DNA of 64,000 bases, from positions 62,001 to 126,000 of the forward strand of contig OZ022259.1 in assembly GCA_963978905.1 (NCBI GenBank), written 5' to 3'. Below the pieces are notes generated by a model. The model was given only the letters and a program-made list of their open reading frames with translations, was not told the origin of the DNA and did no database searches. A program made the translations under genes and the position numbers. Shown here in pieces: positions 1 to 12,300 of this stretch; the first letter of the stretch is position 1; each line of letters starts with the position of its first letter. The DNA is from Trichostrongylus colubriformis. Lineage: Eukaryota; Nematoda; Chromadorea; Rhabditida; Trichostrongylidae.

Positions 1-908
1 TTTGGAAGCGATCAGTGGTCTCTAATCATCAATCGATCATCACTTTTTGTATACATTAGGTAGCAGTATGTAGTATTATGATTATCGCATAACTTCATAT
101 GGCATCAACACCAGTCATGGCGAGAGGTCATATCACGGAAATACCCTGTACTATGGTTGTGGCTAGGTTGATGGTCAGCGGATAAGACGCAGCGATTATT
201 GCTGGGAACATATGGGACGCAAACGTTTTGTGATACACGTTCGATGCTGTATTAAAGATACTGCATCGACCGTATAGCTCCTCTGCCCCCAAATCTACCT
301 CCTTATCGTGGATGCGAAGCCACGGTACGTCCATTCAGGCAGGCATTGTACACTGAGCGCGAAAGAGAGCATCAGTCAAGCGATGCTCTGAAAAGTGAAA
401 TCCTCGATTTGGTTTCCGATAAAGCACTGCGCAACGTGTCGGAGTGATTGAATACCATAAATAATCTGTTGCATCAGCCTATCACATATGTGCTGAGTTG
501 ATTCTCTTTCAACGCTTGTAACTCTGCTCCCAAAGACGCACAACAGATATGGAATGCAAGTTGGTGAATGGCATCCCGAGCCCTATCATTGGTATAGACC
601 CCATTTCAAACGGCCATTTCGACTTATCATCCTTCCCTTGTGAGTCTCGATTGCGAAACCCCTTCCCATTCCATTGTGTCACAGAGACATCAAGACTGGT
701 ACTTACTTGACCAATGAACTAAGGGGTGATTTTGCCTGCGAGAGCGCTCGAATATTGATAAAAGCGAACGTCTCATGAGAAGTGAATAAACATAGGACGT
801 AGTGTAGTATTTCTTTGCTAATGAGATTAATCCATGAAAAGTTCTAAAAATAGCAATTCAAAGCATTGGAAATGAGGTGTATTAGAGGTCACTGGATGGG
901 TTGGACCA
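1..908. other. No recognisable gene
   Basis: Only short ORFs without recognisable motifs occur here on either strand, and I saw no repeat shared with the rest of the window. Confidence 0.5.
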
Positions 909-1165
909 TAAAGACAGCATTAGGGATAATGTGGTGATTGAGAAATCCATAAAAGAAGACACTCATATCGTAATTCAGGGTCTGAGGAGGCTATCTGCGG
1001 CGAAATTTCGGTGAAAAAGCGCCCCTGCGAGCTGCAGAAACGGCTCCGATAGCCGTTGCCGCCATGGATGACCCATTCCGCCTCCCGTTGACGTGGTCCT
1101 CGATTCGCGGGGGTGGGACCGGTCAAGAAGGTGCGACAGGGTTGGGGCGCTGCGGCGCGCATAGA
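909..1165 (+). repeat. MITE family A, 5' part of a diverged copy
   Basis: It begins with the family A terminus (AAAGACAGCATTAGGG) and follows other A copies through the GCGGCGAAATTTCGGTGAAAAAGCGCC-like block to a GCGGCGCGC motif, where similarity fades. The right half and the right terminal repeat are missing, so it is a truncated or diverged member. Confidence 0.65.
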
Positions 1166-2575
1166 CGTGTCGTAGGCTGTTTTTAAAACAGCTGATTATC
1201 ATTTTTGTTGTTTTTGATTTTTTTTTCTCGTATGTTTGCCCCCCAACTCGTCATAACTGTTTCTGTATGAACATGTGATATGTAGATGTAGTATACATTT
1301 GATATTTCGGCTATATTCGATCGTGAGATCGTGATTCACTACGAAATGTCGAATCAAACAACAAGACCTTACTTGTTGTGTATTTTACGCAATAATTTTA
1401 GTTGCTTACTCAGCATTTTTTGTTTGCAGTAAGTTTTTCGAATGCCACTTGTCCGTTGATATTACAGCGGTTGTCTTTGGAGTCGTGCCCATTGACGCCA
1501 CCCGATGGCGAAAGCGCAAAAATGCAAAATCGCAAAATCGCGAAGCCTGACGGCAGTCATGAGCCAGGTGAAATCGAAACCCGTTATAAAAATAAATTAA
1601 TCTTGGAGCAAAACTGTAAAGAAGTGTGTCGTGACTTGCCTATGACCTTTCCCTGAGTTTGTAGCATGCGCCGGTAGGAAATCGCGCTCGGAGCTAGATT
1701 AGTTCTTTGAACATCATGGCCAACGTCTACCGTAAACGGTCTCAGCCACGTGTAGCGCGGGAAACTATCGATCCACCCGGTTCCCGCCAAGTCAAGTCAG
1801 TCGTCTCTGTCGCGGTCCGGAGTGGTCAGTCTGTCAACGCATCTCGATGTCAAGCTGATTGTCGCCGAAGAAGGAAAAGATCCTCGACAAGGACGCTAGC
1901 CTGGACACCCGTGCGACAGGTACCCTAATGGTGTGTGGGCCCCATAACACCCATGTTCTGCCGTGGTCCGGTGGCGGCCGAACCATCCGATGCAGCGATT
2001 CAAACCGCTAGCCGCACTGGTCACGCCAAAGTGCATTCGGCGAAGTGTAAAATATCCACAGTCATCTACGAATTTGAGAAAAACAAGAAAGCCCCAAACA
2101 AGATGGGTCTGTTGGTCCAAATCTAAAAAAAATCCCCAAATCTAACCTTCTCATCCCCCACTCTCAGAAGCTAGTGGATAACTACAAAATTTAGGGAACG
2201 AGGTATTCAAGTAATTTCACGGTCTGGCTGAGCCATTACTGACGCCTACTTCAAGGCCTCTTGATGACCATTGTGTTCGTGGAGACACACGCTTTGGCAG
2301 TAATTCCAAGTACCTCGTCAATACTGCCATTTCCAGTAGATCCCGCCCCCTCGTATTAGGCTTCCTGTAGCCTGGCGCTAGGGCGCCTTATGAGGTCCCT
2401 TCAAAATTCTTTTGAAACGTTCTGCCTTGTTTACACTTCGCATCGATCTGAGTGAATGAGCTATAGAATTCATGCAACCTACGAATGTTCTGAAAAAGGT
2501 TCAGTGGGTCGCAAAGGGTCACCTACAGGGTGAACCATAATGAATGCAACACGTTTTTCATGATGTGACCGTTCC
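1166..2575. other. No recognisable gene
   Basis: ORFs up to 84 codons are present but none has a recognisable domain, signal peptide or exon-like composition. Nothing here could be tied to another repeat in the window. Confidence 0.45.
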
Positions 2576-3129
2576 TTAAAGACAGCATTAGGGGTAATGT
2601 GCTAATGGAGAAATCCCTACAAGAAGTCACTCACATAGTAGTTCTGGGTCTAACACTAAGAACCCAGGACTGTGGCGAAATCTCGGTGAAAAAGCACCCC
2701 TCCGAGTTGTAGAAACGCCGCAATCGCCCAGTCCCGCCTCTTGAGAAGTCGATCCCGCCTTCGGATGACGTAATTCCTGCTTGACTGGGGAGGGAGCCGC
2801 CAGGGAGATGCGGCAAGATCTAAGGTTTCGCGGCGCGCTTTCGCAATTTTAGCCTGAAGCTCACTCCAAAAAGTAGATGCTGTCGTATTTCCAAACATTC
2901 CCTTGTGTTTACTTGGCAACATGCCAATGGAAAACTAGATCAGACTACCAGCCTCTTGACGCACAGGTCGTCCGCGTCGAGAATCAACAGTGGAAAGGGG
3001 GTCCTATTTCTCGGGTTTTTGGCCAATTCCTTCCGTTGTTTCTTTACTGTCCTGTTACTAGGCATCTCGACTTTCACATTCTCTACTTCTTTTACTTTTC
3101 GTTCGACTTTCCCCTAATGCTGTTTTTAA
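2576..3129 (+). repeat. MITE family A, complete copy
   Basis: Bounded by TTAA at 2576-2579 and 3126-3129. The ends read AGACAGCATTAGGGG inward from the left and, reverse complemented, AAACAGCATTAGGGG from the right. At about 554 bp it matches the other full copies at 12524, 28483, 38460, 44399, 45656 and 48918. It has no coding capacity. The TTAA duplication suggests mobilisation by a piggyBac-type transposase; none is encoded in the window. Confidence 0.85.
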
Positions 3130-3544
3130 CGGACCTGGCAGGCAACCCTCTTCTATTCCAGAGATCTCTTCAATTCTATGCCAGAGATTTCTTCAATTTT
3201 TTGGGGTAAATATTTTGGTGCACACAGCTGACCAGCTTTCCATCAAGTGAAAATGGTTGTCTATGAATCGCGGTTATCTTAGAATCTCGCTGATGGAATC
3301 AGATTGGCACTCTCACTCTCTATCTTTTGCACGTAATGTTATGTACTGCGTGCACCAACAGCTCCTAGTATTTAATACGCAGAGCGTGGTGCGACAAATT
3401 TATTTCTCCAGAAATGGGCTTTAAAATAGTTATGGAGTTAAGAACCGTTGGAACATGAATCTTAGGTCAGACTCAATGAGGGCAAGTGGTTCCGTAATGG
3501 GAGGTGTCCTTACAGGACGGAGTGAGATCACACGCCTCGAACTA
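3130..3544. other. No recognisable gene
   Basis: Unassigned sequence between MITE A and a mariner element; nothing recognisable. Confidence 0.45.
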
Positions 3545-4608
3545 TTAGGTTGTCCCAAAAGTCTTGTAGGATTTTTTCGATCATCACTTTTTATTATTTT
3601 TTCTTCCAACAAACAACAATCAGGCAACAACGTACTCACCATTGTTACCGACAACACTCTGCACCCTCATAGATAAATCGCTGATTCCCTCCTCCCAGAG
3701 CTCTGTGTTCTGAGAGTCGAAGAAGTCAGCGATCGCCTTTGCAAGCATGTCACAATCAGCGAATTTTCTCTTGGCCAGGAAGGATTCAAGAGGATGGGTA
3801 AGGTGAGAGTCAGAGAGGGCAATGTCTGGAGAGTATGGCGGGCGGGGCAGCACATCTCAGCCGGGCTCCTGTAGCTTGGCCTGGGTACACTTCGCGACGT
3901 ATGGGTGGGCGTTGTCATGAAGGAGGGTGACCGCGGACCTTCTCAGGCGCTTTTCTCGAATAGCGACGGCGATCTGCTGGAGCTAGTGGCTGCATACGGA
4001 AAAGAAAAGCATTTCTTCCGCGTCCAGAAGCAGCAGAGTAGAATCTCCATCGGATGGGGGTCGGACTTTGGCTGCGTTGGCGGCTCGGCGTCAGTAGCAG
4101 CCAAAAGGCGCAGGGTGCGTTGGTATCGTACATGTCCCAGCTTTCATCGCCCGTAGCCAAATAGACGAGAAAGTCGTTGCGATGCGGGCGGAGCAGCAGC
4201 GATTGACAGATGCTTACACGGGCACTTTCGTGAGCATCCGCGAGGGCATGAGTTCCACCGCGACAATACCTTCCGATAACCGGGCTCGTGGAGACGACGA
4301 TTTACGGTCATGGGTGCTTGTCCATTCCTCTCCGCCAGCTCGCGCATGGTGGTTTCAGAACCGGCACGAACGGCGGAGAGCAGCGTTTCGTCGTCGAATG
4401 CGTGTGGGCGTCCCGTGCGTGGCTTGTCTTCCATGTCAATCTCGCCGTTGCTGAAGCTGATGAGCCAGCGGCGCACGGTCTCGTAGCTCACACATCCCTT
4501 GCCCAATTGATGGAGTCGCAAGCTTCCGTCGCTCTGGTGCCACAAGACCACTCATAGTAGATGACACCGCGTGTTGGGTGGTCCTGCGAGACTTTTGGGA
4601 CAACCTAA
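3545..4608 (-). mobile_element. mariner element with broken transposase
   Basis: The ends are inverted repeats (TTAGGTTGTCCCAAAAGTCT on the left, its near reverse complement on the right) flanked by TA. On the minus strand, a helix-turn-helix N-terminal part (about 4551-4200) contains the SYETVRRWLISF and DKPRTGRP linker-type motifs. A middle part contains TGDESW, the first catalytic Asp region. A C-terminal part contains HDNAHPY and YSPDIALSD. The three Asp regions of a DD34D transposase are therefore visible, but they fall in different frames with stops between them. At 1064 bp the copy is somewhat short for mariner. It is inactive. Confidence 0.85.
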
Positions 4609-4822
4609 TACTTCCTTTATCACAAGCCTGTTTCAAGATTCACATTCTTCTGACTTGCAAAGCGTTTTCTGTATTTTAAGAATTATGGAACGAGATTATG
4701 ATCGAAATACATTGGAATTATTCTGTCTTATGTGACAAAAAATAAGAGTTTGCCGTGTTGTTATGCGTGGTGGCGTGATAATACGCACTGCTGCATTCCT
4801 TCACACTGACTCGATCATTCTA

Positions 4823-6096
4823 TCAGGTTGTTGCAAAATTAATTTTGGTTTCAAGGTATGTATAAATAAGTAGATTTTTTACCCTGAACTATTCCATCCC
4901 AAGGAACGCCAGGCATACCATTTGGTGGGATTTTTTCTGCTCTTTCAGAAACTTCTATGAATGTCGCTCTAAGTTTACCAGCCGGCCTTTTCCAGGGCTG
5001 CGTATAATCATGAACCGACGCGACTATCGAGTCATCATGCTTTATGAGTTTAAATTGGAACACTCCGCAGCGGAGGCAGCTCGTAATCTCAGCAGTGTTT
5101 TTGGGATGAATTGTCCTTGCGAACGAACAGTGGAGCTCTGGTTTAAAAAATTTGCTTCTGGCGATTTTGATCTCGATGAGAAGTCGGGTCGCGGCCGCAG
5201 GTCATCGCTTAATGATCAAGATTTAAGGAGAGCCGTCGAAGCAAATCCGGAGACGAATTCTCGTACGTTAGCAGAAGACCTAGGCGTACATTACTGTACA
5301 GTGGCCGGACATTTGCTGACAGTCGGCAAGGTGAAGAAGATGTCGAAGTGGGTGCCTCATGACCTGACCGATGAGCAGCGTCTGGCACGTTTCGACACCT
5401 GCTCTAATCTCCTAGTTCGCCATAAAAATGAGCCATTTGTAAACCGTATTATAACTGTAGAAGAAAAATGGGTTCTTTATGATAACAGGAAGCGGGGATC
5501 AGTCTGGGTAGATAAGGATGCTCCTCCAAAAACTTTTCCTAAACCCGACCTTCACCCTAAAAAGGTTATGATTACTGTGTGGTAGTGCTGTAAAGGTGTA
5601 ATCCATTGTAAAGGTGGTCAGCCAGTCACAACAGAGTCTTACTGTTGTGATCTGGAGCAAATGTATAGAAAGTTGCAAAAATTGTGGCCGGCGGTGGTGA
5701 ATAGAGGAGGGCCGATCCTGTTGCAGGACAACGCAAGGCCACACACCTCACAAATCACTCGGCAAAAATTGACCCACTTGGGTATAGAAGTTCTCCCTCA
5801 CCCAGCGTATTCTCCCGACCTTTCCCCAACAGACTATCACTTTTTTCGAGCCCTCAATTCTCATCTGCGTCAGAAACAATTCACTAATTTAGACGATGTT
5901 GAATGTGCCTTCCTTGACTGCGTTGATTCTCGTGATAGTAGTTTTTATAGTGAAGGCTTATATTTATTGCCTTTTCGTTGGCAAAAGTGTGTAGATTCTG
6001 ATGGTTTTTACTTCGATTAATAAACTTGTGTTTAAGCGAGTTATAGTAGTTTGAAGTATGCGGTCATTTTCCGAAATTAATTTTGCAACAACCTAA
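4823..6096 (+). mobile_element. mariner element, near full length
   Basis: Terminal inverted repeats start TCAGGTTGTTGCAAAATTAA and end with the near reverse complement, TTAATTTTGCAACAACCTAA. TA lies at both flanks (4821-4822 and 6097-6098). The 1274-bp length is typical for mariner. It encodes one transposase on the plus strand (5010-6020) with an internal stop. It differs at both ends from the neighbouring mariner at 3545-4608, so the two belong to distinct lineages inserted close together. Confidence 0.9.
5010..6020 (+). pseudogene. mariner transposase with one in-frame stop
   Basis: A reading frame of 336 codons runs the full length expected for a mariner transposase (about 340-350 residues). 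It is broken by a single TAG at 5583-5585, directly after the conserved MITVW, where the family normally has a second Trp. Seen: an N-terminal helix-turn-helix region (residues 1-110, with the RTVELWFKKF motif), a second Asp in QDNARPH (D240) and a third in YSPDLSPTDYHFF (D275), spaced as in DD34D enzymes. The first catalytic position reads VEEKW (E151), where family members have Asp. The stop and the Asp-to-Glu change both argue against activity. Confidence 0.88.
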
Positions 6097-6309
6097 TATT
6101 ATAGATCGCGTGTCAGTAGCCTCAAATTGATGTCTGCTTGTTTGTTCATCAGCGTCATTCATAACTAATTCAATTTCTTCCTTTTGCGTTAGCGGCTCTG
6201 TTTATCTCGGTTTATCCAATTAATTTGGGCGACATTCCGAATAGCTCTGAATTCTAAGAAAATAAGCGTACAAATGGTAGTTCGTGACCTTAACACGTCA
6301 GACACCTTG

Positions 6310-6761
6310 TTAAAGGAATCGGAAGGGGTCCGAAACAAGAGAAAGATGCGAAGAAATGAGCATTTTGTAACGAACACTCAAGGTTAGAAGCGATAATCGG
6401 TGAAAAAACCCGGATTCAAAAGTGCGACGTTGCGATGTGTATTCGCATCCCTTCCCATCAGCACACTGTCTTTCCGAGTTGTCCGCAGTAGCAGACGGGC
6501 CGCGGGCCAACGTTAGTTGTAGCACCTGTCTCCCAGCGCTGTGGAGTGGCCATTCCCAACTACATAAGCATTCATGTAAGTACATCTAGAAACAATATAA
6601 GAGAGAACAAAGGAAAAAACAACTTTATAATAGAAACATCTCTTCTTGACACCATGCCAAGGCGTCAAATTGGCGAGTTTGTGCAATGGCGGCCACTTAA
6701 ACTCGTCCGAACTACGTCTGTTCCACCGTAGGCCAAAATTACCCCCTTCCGGTGTCTTTAA
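6310..6761. repeat. MITE family D, complete copy
   Basis: TTAA at 6310-6313 and 6758-6761. The left end reads AAAGGAATCGGAAGGGGTCC and the right end is a shorter inverted match (CCCCCTTCCGGTGTCTTTAA). The body is shared with the copy at 58108-58486 (GAAACAAGAGAAA, GAGCATTTTGTAACGAA, AAACAATATAAGAGAGAA). It is non-coding. Confidence 0.8.
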
Positions 6762-7396
6762 TAGCTGAGCACTGGGCGGTGATCACCACATTCTAGAAAC
6801 TATCAAATACCTACAAGTTTCATGCATCAAATTTGATCTAAGTATTGCGCAAAGGAGGAAAATTTCCAAAAAGAAACATGTGATCTCGTCCTGAATAAAT
6901 TAATGAATAAGCGTGCACGGAGCAAAAATGCATTCCCAAACGTTCTTTCAAAAAAAATATTGTATAAAAGCAAAAGCTTTGTTGTAATTTACTCTTTAAA
7001 ATTTTTTTCTGGTTTTTTATTCTGAAATGTCACATTTCCCTGAAAAAAACATTCCGCATATTCCCTAATCTAATCGTTTCCATCATGCGTCGCGCCGCTC
7101 ATAAGCTTTTAAAGCCACAGGTCACGAAGGAGGTCATGTCTGGTAAGTGCTGTATGACATGGAAATAGAGGCGAGTATGAGGGTGTGAGCAAAAAAACCG
7201 GCAAATCCGAAGGCTACGACATTAGAGGCCTTTTCTCAGAAATGCCATCACTGTACACAAAGTGGTCATTTTTGTTGAAAACCCCTTCTTTTTCACTACG
7301 GACGCTTTGTGACGGATTTATACGGAAATTCTGTAGAAGTTGCCCCAAATTATTCCCGACAAACTCTCAGAGTGAATGTTCACTTACTACATATTT
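6762..7396. other. No recognisable gene
   Basis: AT-rich sequence without exon-like ORFs or repeats that I could match. Confidence 0.4.
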
Positions 7397-8513
7397 AATA
7401 ATGCCTGAAGGCACCGTAAGTTATGAGGGAGATCAGATCTGGGAATTCCTGTTTTATTTAAGTGGAGCGACTACTCTTAAAAAGATAATCTTTAGCGAAA
7501 CCCGGTGTCGAAGGCTTTTGGTCACCGCGTCGCTCAGGTGCGTTGCGATCTGATGCGTACCGACGGCGGAGTTGAACGGGGCAACGTTGACAACTCCGAA
7601 ATGAGAGCAACGAAAACCAGCAGTATGGGGCCTTTATTCCACTCCCTGGTAGTTGTCATGGCCGTGTTTTCCCTCGAACTCTCTACAGAAATATCGATCG
7701 TCGCCACGCGGACCTATAGTGGGACAGTTGCCTCACAAGGCGCCCTACCCATTTGTGGAGATACTTTCGCTGCTACGGGAGTTCCCCCGGACTCCTTTCC
7801 CGAGTTTTTTCAAAGGTACTGCATGCCTTTGCAAGTATCGAACGAAGGAATGGAAGACATTCTAGAAAGCTGCGGATAAAGATGTTTTCACTCCAAAAAT
7901 CAGACATATTTCCGATTACGTAGGTTAATTTTCATGGTTTTTTTGAATATCCAGCAATGACACGGCTGTACGTTGGTTTCATGACGAAGATCAAAGCTCA
8001 GGTAGTTGGAAGCAGATCGATTTTTCCTGGAATTTATAGACAGATGTGTTCTAAATCATGAAAACGACATGGCCGTTTTCAACATGAGCTCGTTCAAACT
8101 GCAAAAAACGGCGATGTCACCTTTTTCTCGAAGCACGTTGAAATGCTTTGGCACTGCCTGGTAGAAGATTTAAATTTTCTTCTTTAAAACTGTAAAATGA
8201 AGCCATCAATTCGACTTGAAATTTACATATCAACCTGAATATTAATGAACCTATCACATTAAATTTCCAGAGCTTGAGCTCCTCAGAGAAATTTCTCTAA
8301 ACTGCCTGTCTAGACGAACGATCCCATTATGCTCGTCCTTGCGGACGTGATCCATTATGCAAAATCTTTTGGCTGGGTTCTATTGAGCATTTCTCGGGTT
8401 TTCGGTCGTTTCCATCCATTTTTTCTCCACTGTCCTGTTACTAGGCAGCTCGACTTTCACATTCACTACTTCTTTTACTTTTCGTCCGACTTTCCCCCTA
8501 ATGCTGCCTTTAA
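7397..8513 (+). repeat. Dispersed repeat F joined to a MITE A tail, copy 1
   Basis: Matches 15733-16963 in direct orientation over most of its length. Shared blocks include GCGAAACCCGGTGTCGAA, CGATCGTCGCCACGCGGACC and TAAACTGCCTGTCTAGACGA. The last ~130 bp are the 3' end of MITE A, ending CTGCCTTTAA. Relative to copy 2, about 100 bp are missing between ATTGAGCA and TTTCTCGGG. The 5' part of F resembles MITE C (GATCTGGGA block). ORFs inside are not conserved between the copies, so it is non-coding. Confidence 0.75.
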
Positions 8514-9660
8514 GCCGGAATGAGCGTCTTATTTAATTATTTATTTCAATGCACTCAAAGGTGCGCACAATAAAACAGAAGATCAAAGGTGTGAAAAGCG
8601 TTGGCATGTAAACAGCTACACTTGGGCTCACCATTGAAAAGAAATCACATAGCAACAGTATTGGAAGTGCTGTGATCTTTTAGATGAGGTGGCAAGGACT
8701 GATATTGCAGGATTAAAGTCACCATTAGGCCCATTATAGGTGCATATTTTTTGATAGTACAAAAACATCAGTCATAATAAGGTTGACTGGCACCTGAGAT
8801 AGCCGAGTCTGAGGCCACAGCAGTAGGGCGGATGCAGGTTGCATCTCATTGACCTCAACACAGACCCAACACAACACCTAAACAAACAGTGAAACACACT
8901 GGATTCATACGCAGCATCAATTGATTCATTTACAACAAGGGTGCCATTGGTGGCTCCACATCCAGAATGAGCAAAAACATAGAAACACTCAGAAAATCAC
9001 TCGCACCTCATTCCACTACAGTTAAATGTAAAAAAAAATTTGGCAGTCGCATCATGGCGATCGAGTAGTGGCGAGGCGGTGTCCGGAAGCTGAGCTGCTC
9101 AATCAGAAGCTTCATTGCCATATAGCATCCCAACACCAAAATTTACGAGCTGTGAATTAAATCCAGTGAGTCATTATATATATGTATATGCATTTTGTTT
9201 CTGTGTAATGCGCCCCGCTGTCAGAATAATTTGTAGTGAGACATAGTGCCAAGGCTCGAAGATTGCTTGTCCCGGTGAGATAACAACGCTGAACAAGAAG
9301 GGACCCAGTAGGTGCCACCTAATAAAGTTGTCACAACCATACTTTTCCGGATAGAGGTAAATTGCTGGATTTATATATTATTATCAATGTTGGACTCGTG
9401 TGTAGCTACGGATAATTGTCATTTGCAACGGATCAATTCCAAGATGACTGTGTTTCTTATTTGACTGCAAACATTGACATGTCGCTCAGCACAGATGCTG
9501 TAGTGAACAATATCTGAGTCCCAATAGATGCTATCTGAATAAAGTTGTGTAAAGAAAGACTATCTGAGGAAGTTAACAGGAATCCTCTTCCCTGAGAATC
9601 TGCGATAGGTCAATTTTATCGGTCTTTTTCGCAAAAATGCGACCATCCTTTGCGTTAAGT
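8514..9660. other. No recognisable gene
   Basis: Nothing coding recognised. A short TA microsatellite (about 9174-9190) is present. Confidence 0.4.
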
Positions 9661-11146
9661 ACTTCACGAGGGGTGTGTACAAAGTGGTACGAATGGAAAT
9701 TTTCGCACATATGGTGCGAGAAAACAATTACGAGGTGCGAGAATCAAGAGGTTATCTGTTGCCCAAAACTTGCATTAGCAGCAAGAAAGGTCAAGTAATG
9801 TCTAAATTAATATAATTATAATATAATAATTATAATATATAATTACGTATAATAATCATATTATAATATACAATTAAGGAATAAACTGATTAGGAAAGGG
9901 AAGTATCAAATAGAAGAAGGGATCGAATGATTTCAATATAGCTTTTGCTATTGATAATAATGTTAATTTTATAATAATTTATTATTTGATATATGGTGTA
10001 TGCATAGTGGAGCTTGGACATTGCTCATGCCCACTATTTTTCGATTTTTAAGATCTATCAGGATTTAAGTTGTGATTTCAGATCTATCAGGATTTAAGTT
10101 GTAATTTCATCTGGTAGCACCGCTCACTGAGATTACGTCCCGCACATTGTGGGGAGCTGCGTCTCATCCTGTTCAGAAACTCGGTGCTTATACTCTTTTT
10201 TACTTTTTCGCGTGGCTAGGTTGTTTCGGGAGCGAAGGAAGAATTTTCAGCTCGAGCTACAAATGTTTCGGCGCATGCATAGCCCACTGTGAGCTTGGAT
10301 TAGCTCAGGTCCATGCCCCACGCGTCTAAAACTTCCCCCAAACAAAGACAATAATCGAAGAGGCAAACATTCAGAAGAGTTAACCGATTATGTATAGCAT
10401 GATCTGTTGACACGAAAGTGAGAGGGCATGGCTCGGCTCAAAAATTTCTGATTTTCAGTCGTTCTTTGGATACCTGAAGTCGGTGTTAACTTCAGAGGAT
10501 GTATCCCTGATTTTACCATTTCCATTAATCTAAATTGATCTGAAAATGATCATAGTCAAGCATAATACCCCAGCCAGCATTGACCAATCAAGCATTTCTG
10601 GTTTCGTGTTTTTAATACTACTATTATACTATAACACTGCTTCCTCCACGGTATTTGCCTTCCAAGCTTAGCGCAGTCAGGTCTAGAACAATCAGAACGA
10701 AAGGTCTGTTTTACTTAAAATATCAGAGATGGAAGCCTTCTTTATCAGAAAAGTTTTGATTTCGAGGAAGGGTTGTTGTAGACAGTTTACTACATTACAT
10801 TACGTTTACTACGTAAATATCATGTAAGTATATTTGCATGTTTACTTCTTGCATTTCTGTGTAATAAATATATAATATTAACAAATATTCACGTATCATA
10901 TGTGAATATGTTATGAATATGTAATCAATATAATTTTTTTCTGCTTAATACTTCCCTTTTCCAGTCAGTTTATTCCTTAATTGCTTGACCTTACTTGCTG
11001 TTAATGCAAGTTTTGGGCAACAGATGACCTCTTGATTCTCGCACCTCGTAATTGTTTCCTCGCACCATAGGTGCGAAGGGTTCGCACCATATGTGCGAAA
11101 ATTTCCATTCGTACCACTTTGTACCCACCCACTTCACTAGGTAAGC
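9661..11146. repeat. Fold-back element with ~200-bp inverted arms
   Basis: The left arm (9661-9912) and right arm (about 10945-11146) are inverted copies. Each contains GTACAAAGTGGTACGAATGG, TTTTCGCACATATGGTGCGA and AAGGAATAAACTGATTAGG-like blocks. The left arm carries an extra ~65-bp AT-only stretch (9803-9870). The ~1 kb between the arms is AT-rich and holds a 29-bp exact-type tandem duplication at 10051-10109 (GATCTATCAGGATTTAAG...). No transposase was seen. The element abuts the 3' end of a LINE fragment at 11150. Confidence 0.7.
10051..10109 (+). repeat. 29-bp tandem duplication
   Basis: Two adjacent copies of a unit beginning GATCTATCAGGATTTAAGTT, differing at one base. It lies in the loop of the 9661-11146 fold-back. 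Confidence 0.85.
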
Positions 11147-11149
11147 GTT

Positions 11150-12012
11150 GAAGCCACCTTGCACCACGGTAATGAACAAAATCGAACAATTGCGCATAAT
11201 GTTTTTTCTTAATAGTAGGGTAATGCAGGTTGAATCGACTAGTTCTTTCATGACAAGGCATGAACAGCCAATACTTGCTTGGAGATAGCTTAATTTCCAT
11301 GCGTAGTAGTCGGAAGCAAAAGCATAAATCCGCCCTAAATTGCCTGTATCTCCAAGTTCTCAAACCTAATTGATTCAATCGTTCCCTGTAACAGGACAAT
11401 TGATTGGAAGTCCAACCAGTAGTTTTTCGAAAAAACAAGAGCCTCGTAAATAACTATTGAACTTTTTCCAGTTTGAGGATATGTTTTTTGAGGGGTGGAT
11501 TCCAGATCTGAGAGCAATATTCTAGATGGGGCAATACGTAAGTTTTGTACAAGCGAGTTAATATAGTAGGATCAGTGGTGTTGGTGTTCCGAAAAACAAA
11601 GAAAAGGGCTGAATATGTTTTCTTAGTGGTCTATGTGGTCGGAGAATAGTAGGCCTAAGTCAATTAGAACCCCTAGGTCTTTAGATATATTATGTTTCCT
11701 TAAGCACACATCGTTAAGTCTGTATTCGCTTGGAAAGTCTTCACCAAAATGCAACACAAATGTTTTTTCTGTGTCAATTACAAGGTCCCAGATAGATGCC
11801 AAGATTGCAAGTTTTCGATAGCAAGCTCAAGGGCCGTCTGCACCTCGTCATAGTTATCTTTGTTATATATGCCATATATTTTGAGGTCATCCGCATAAAC
11901 CTGCACTATGACATATTGAGATGTTTTCAGAATTCGTGGCAATTCCATGGTATAAATGAGAAAGAGTAAGAGTGACAGTACTCCTCCTTGTGGTACGCTA
12001 CTAGTGCAGTGA
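11150..12012 (-). pseudogene. CR1/Jockey-type LINE reverse transcriptase, 3' fragment
   Basis: Read on the minus strand from 12012 downwards. SSVPQGGVLSLLLFLIY and VQVYADDLKIYG are RT motifs B and C; YADD is the catalytic Asp pair. Continuing towards 11150, a C-terminal region (RYRQFRADLCFCFRLL, ERTSRFNLHYP) typical of the end of CR1-like ORF2 proteins appears in shifted frames. Frameshifts separate the pieces (about 11778, 11517 and 11438). The upstream RT and endonuclease are absent. It may belong to the same broad family as the 5' half at 22677-25011, though I cannot align the two because they cover different parts. Confidence 0.8.
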
Positions 12013-12052
12013 TACTGCACTAGTGGCGTACCACAAGGAGGAGTACTGTCAC
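11972..12052. repeat. Short palindrome at the LINE edge
   Basis: The left arm 11972-12009 and right arm 12015-12052 are nearly perfect inverted copies of the RT motif-B coding segment, separated by about 5 bases. The right arm encodes the more consensus version (TSGVPQGGVLSP) on the plus strand. It ends 49 bases before an assembly gap. Confidence 0.85.
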
Positions 12053-12100
12053 CCTTACCCACAAGTGGCGTACTTATGCTGCATTTGTGATGACGCTCAT

Positions 12101-12300
12101 NNNNNNNNNNNNNNNNNNNNNNNNNNNNNNNNNNNNNNNNNNNNNNNNNNNNNNNNNNNNNNNNNNNNNNNNNNNNNNNNNNNNNNNNNNNNNNNNNNNN
12201 NNNNNNNNNNNNNNNNNNNNNNNNNNNNNNNNNNNNNNNNNNNNNNNNNNNNNNNNNNNNNNNNNNNNNNNNNNNNNNNNNNNNNNNNNNNNNNNNNNNN
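12101..12300. other. Assembly gap (200 N)
   Basis: Exactly 200 N bases, probably a nominal-size scaffold gap. It falls between the palindromic LINE join and the left Penelope arm, which is where inverted repeats would disrupt assembly. Confidence 0.98.

Noticed and set aside
10147..10329. 60-codon ORF as a small gene
   Set aside because: No motif, and it lies inside the loop of a fold-back element.
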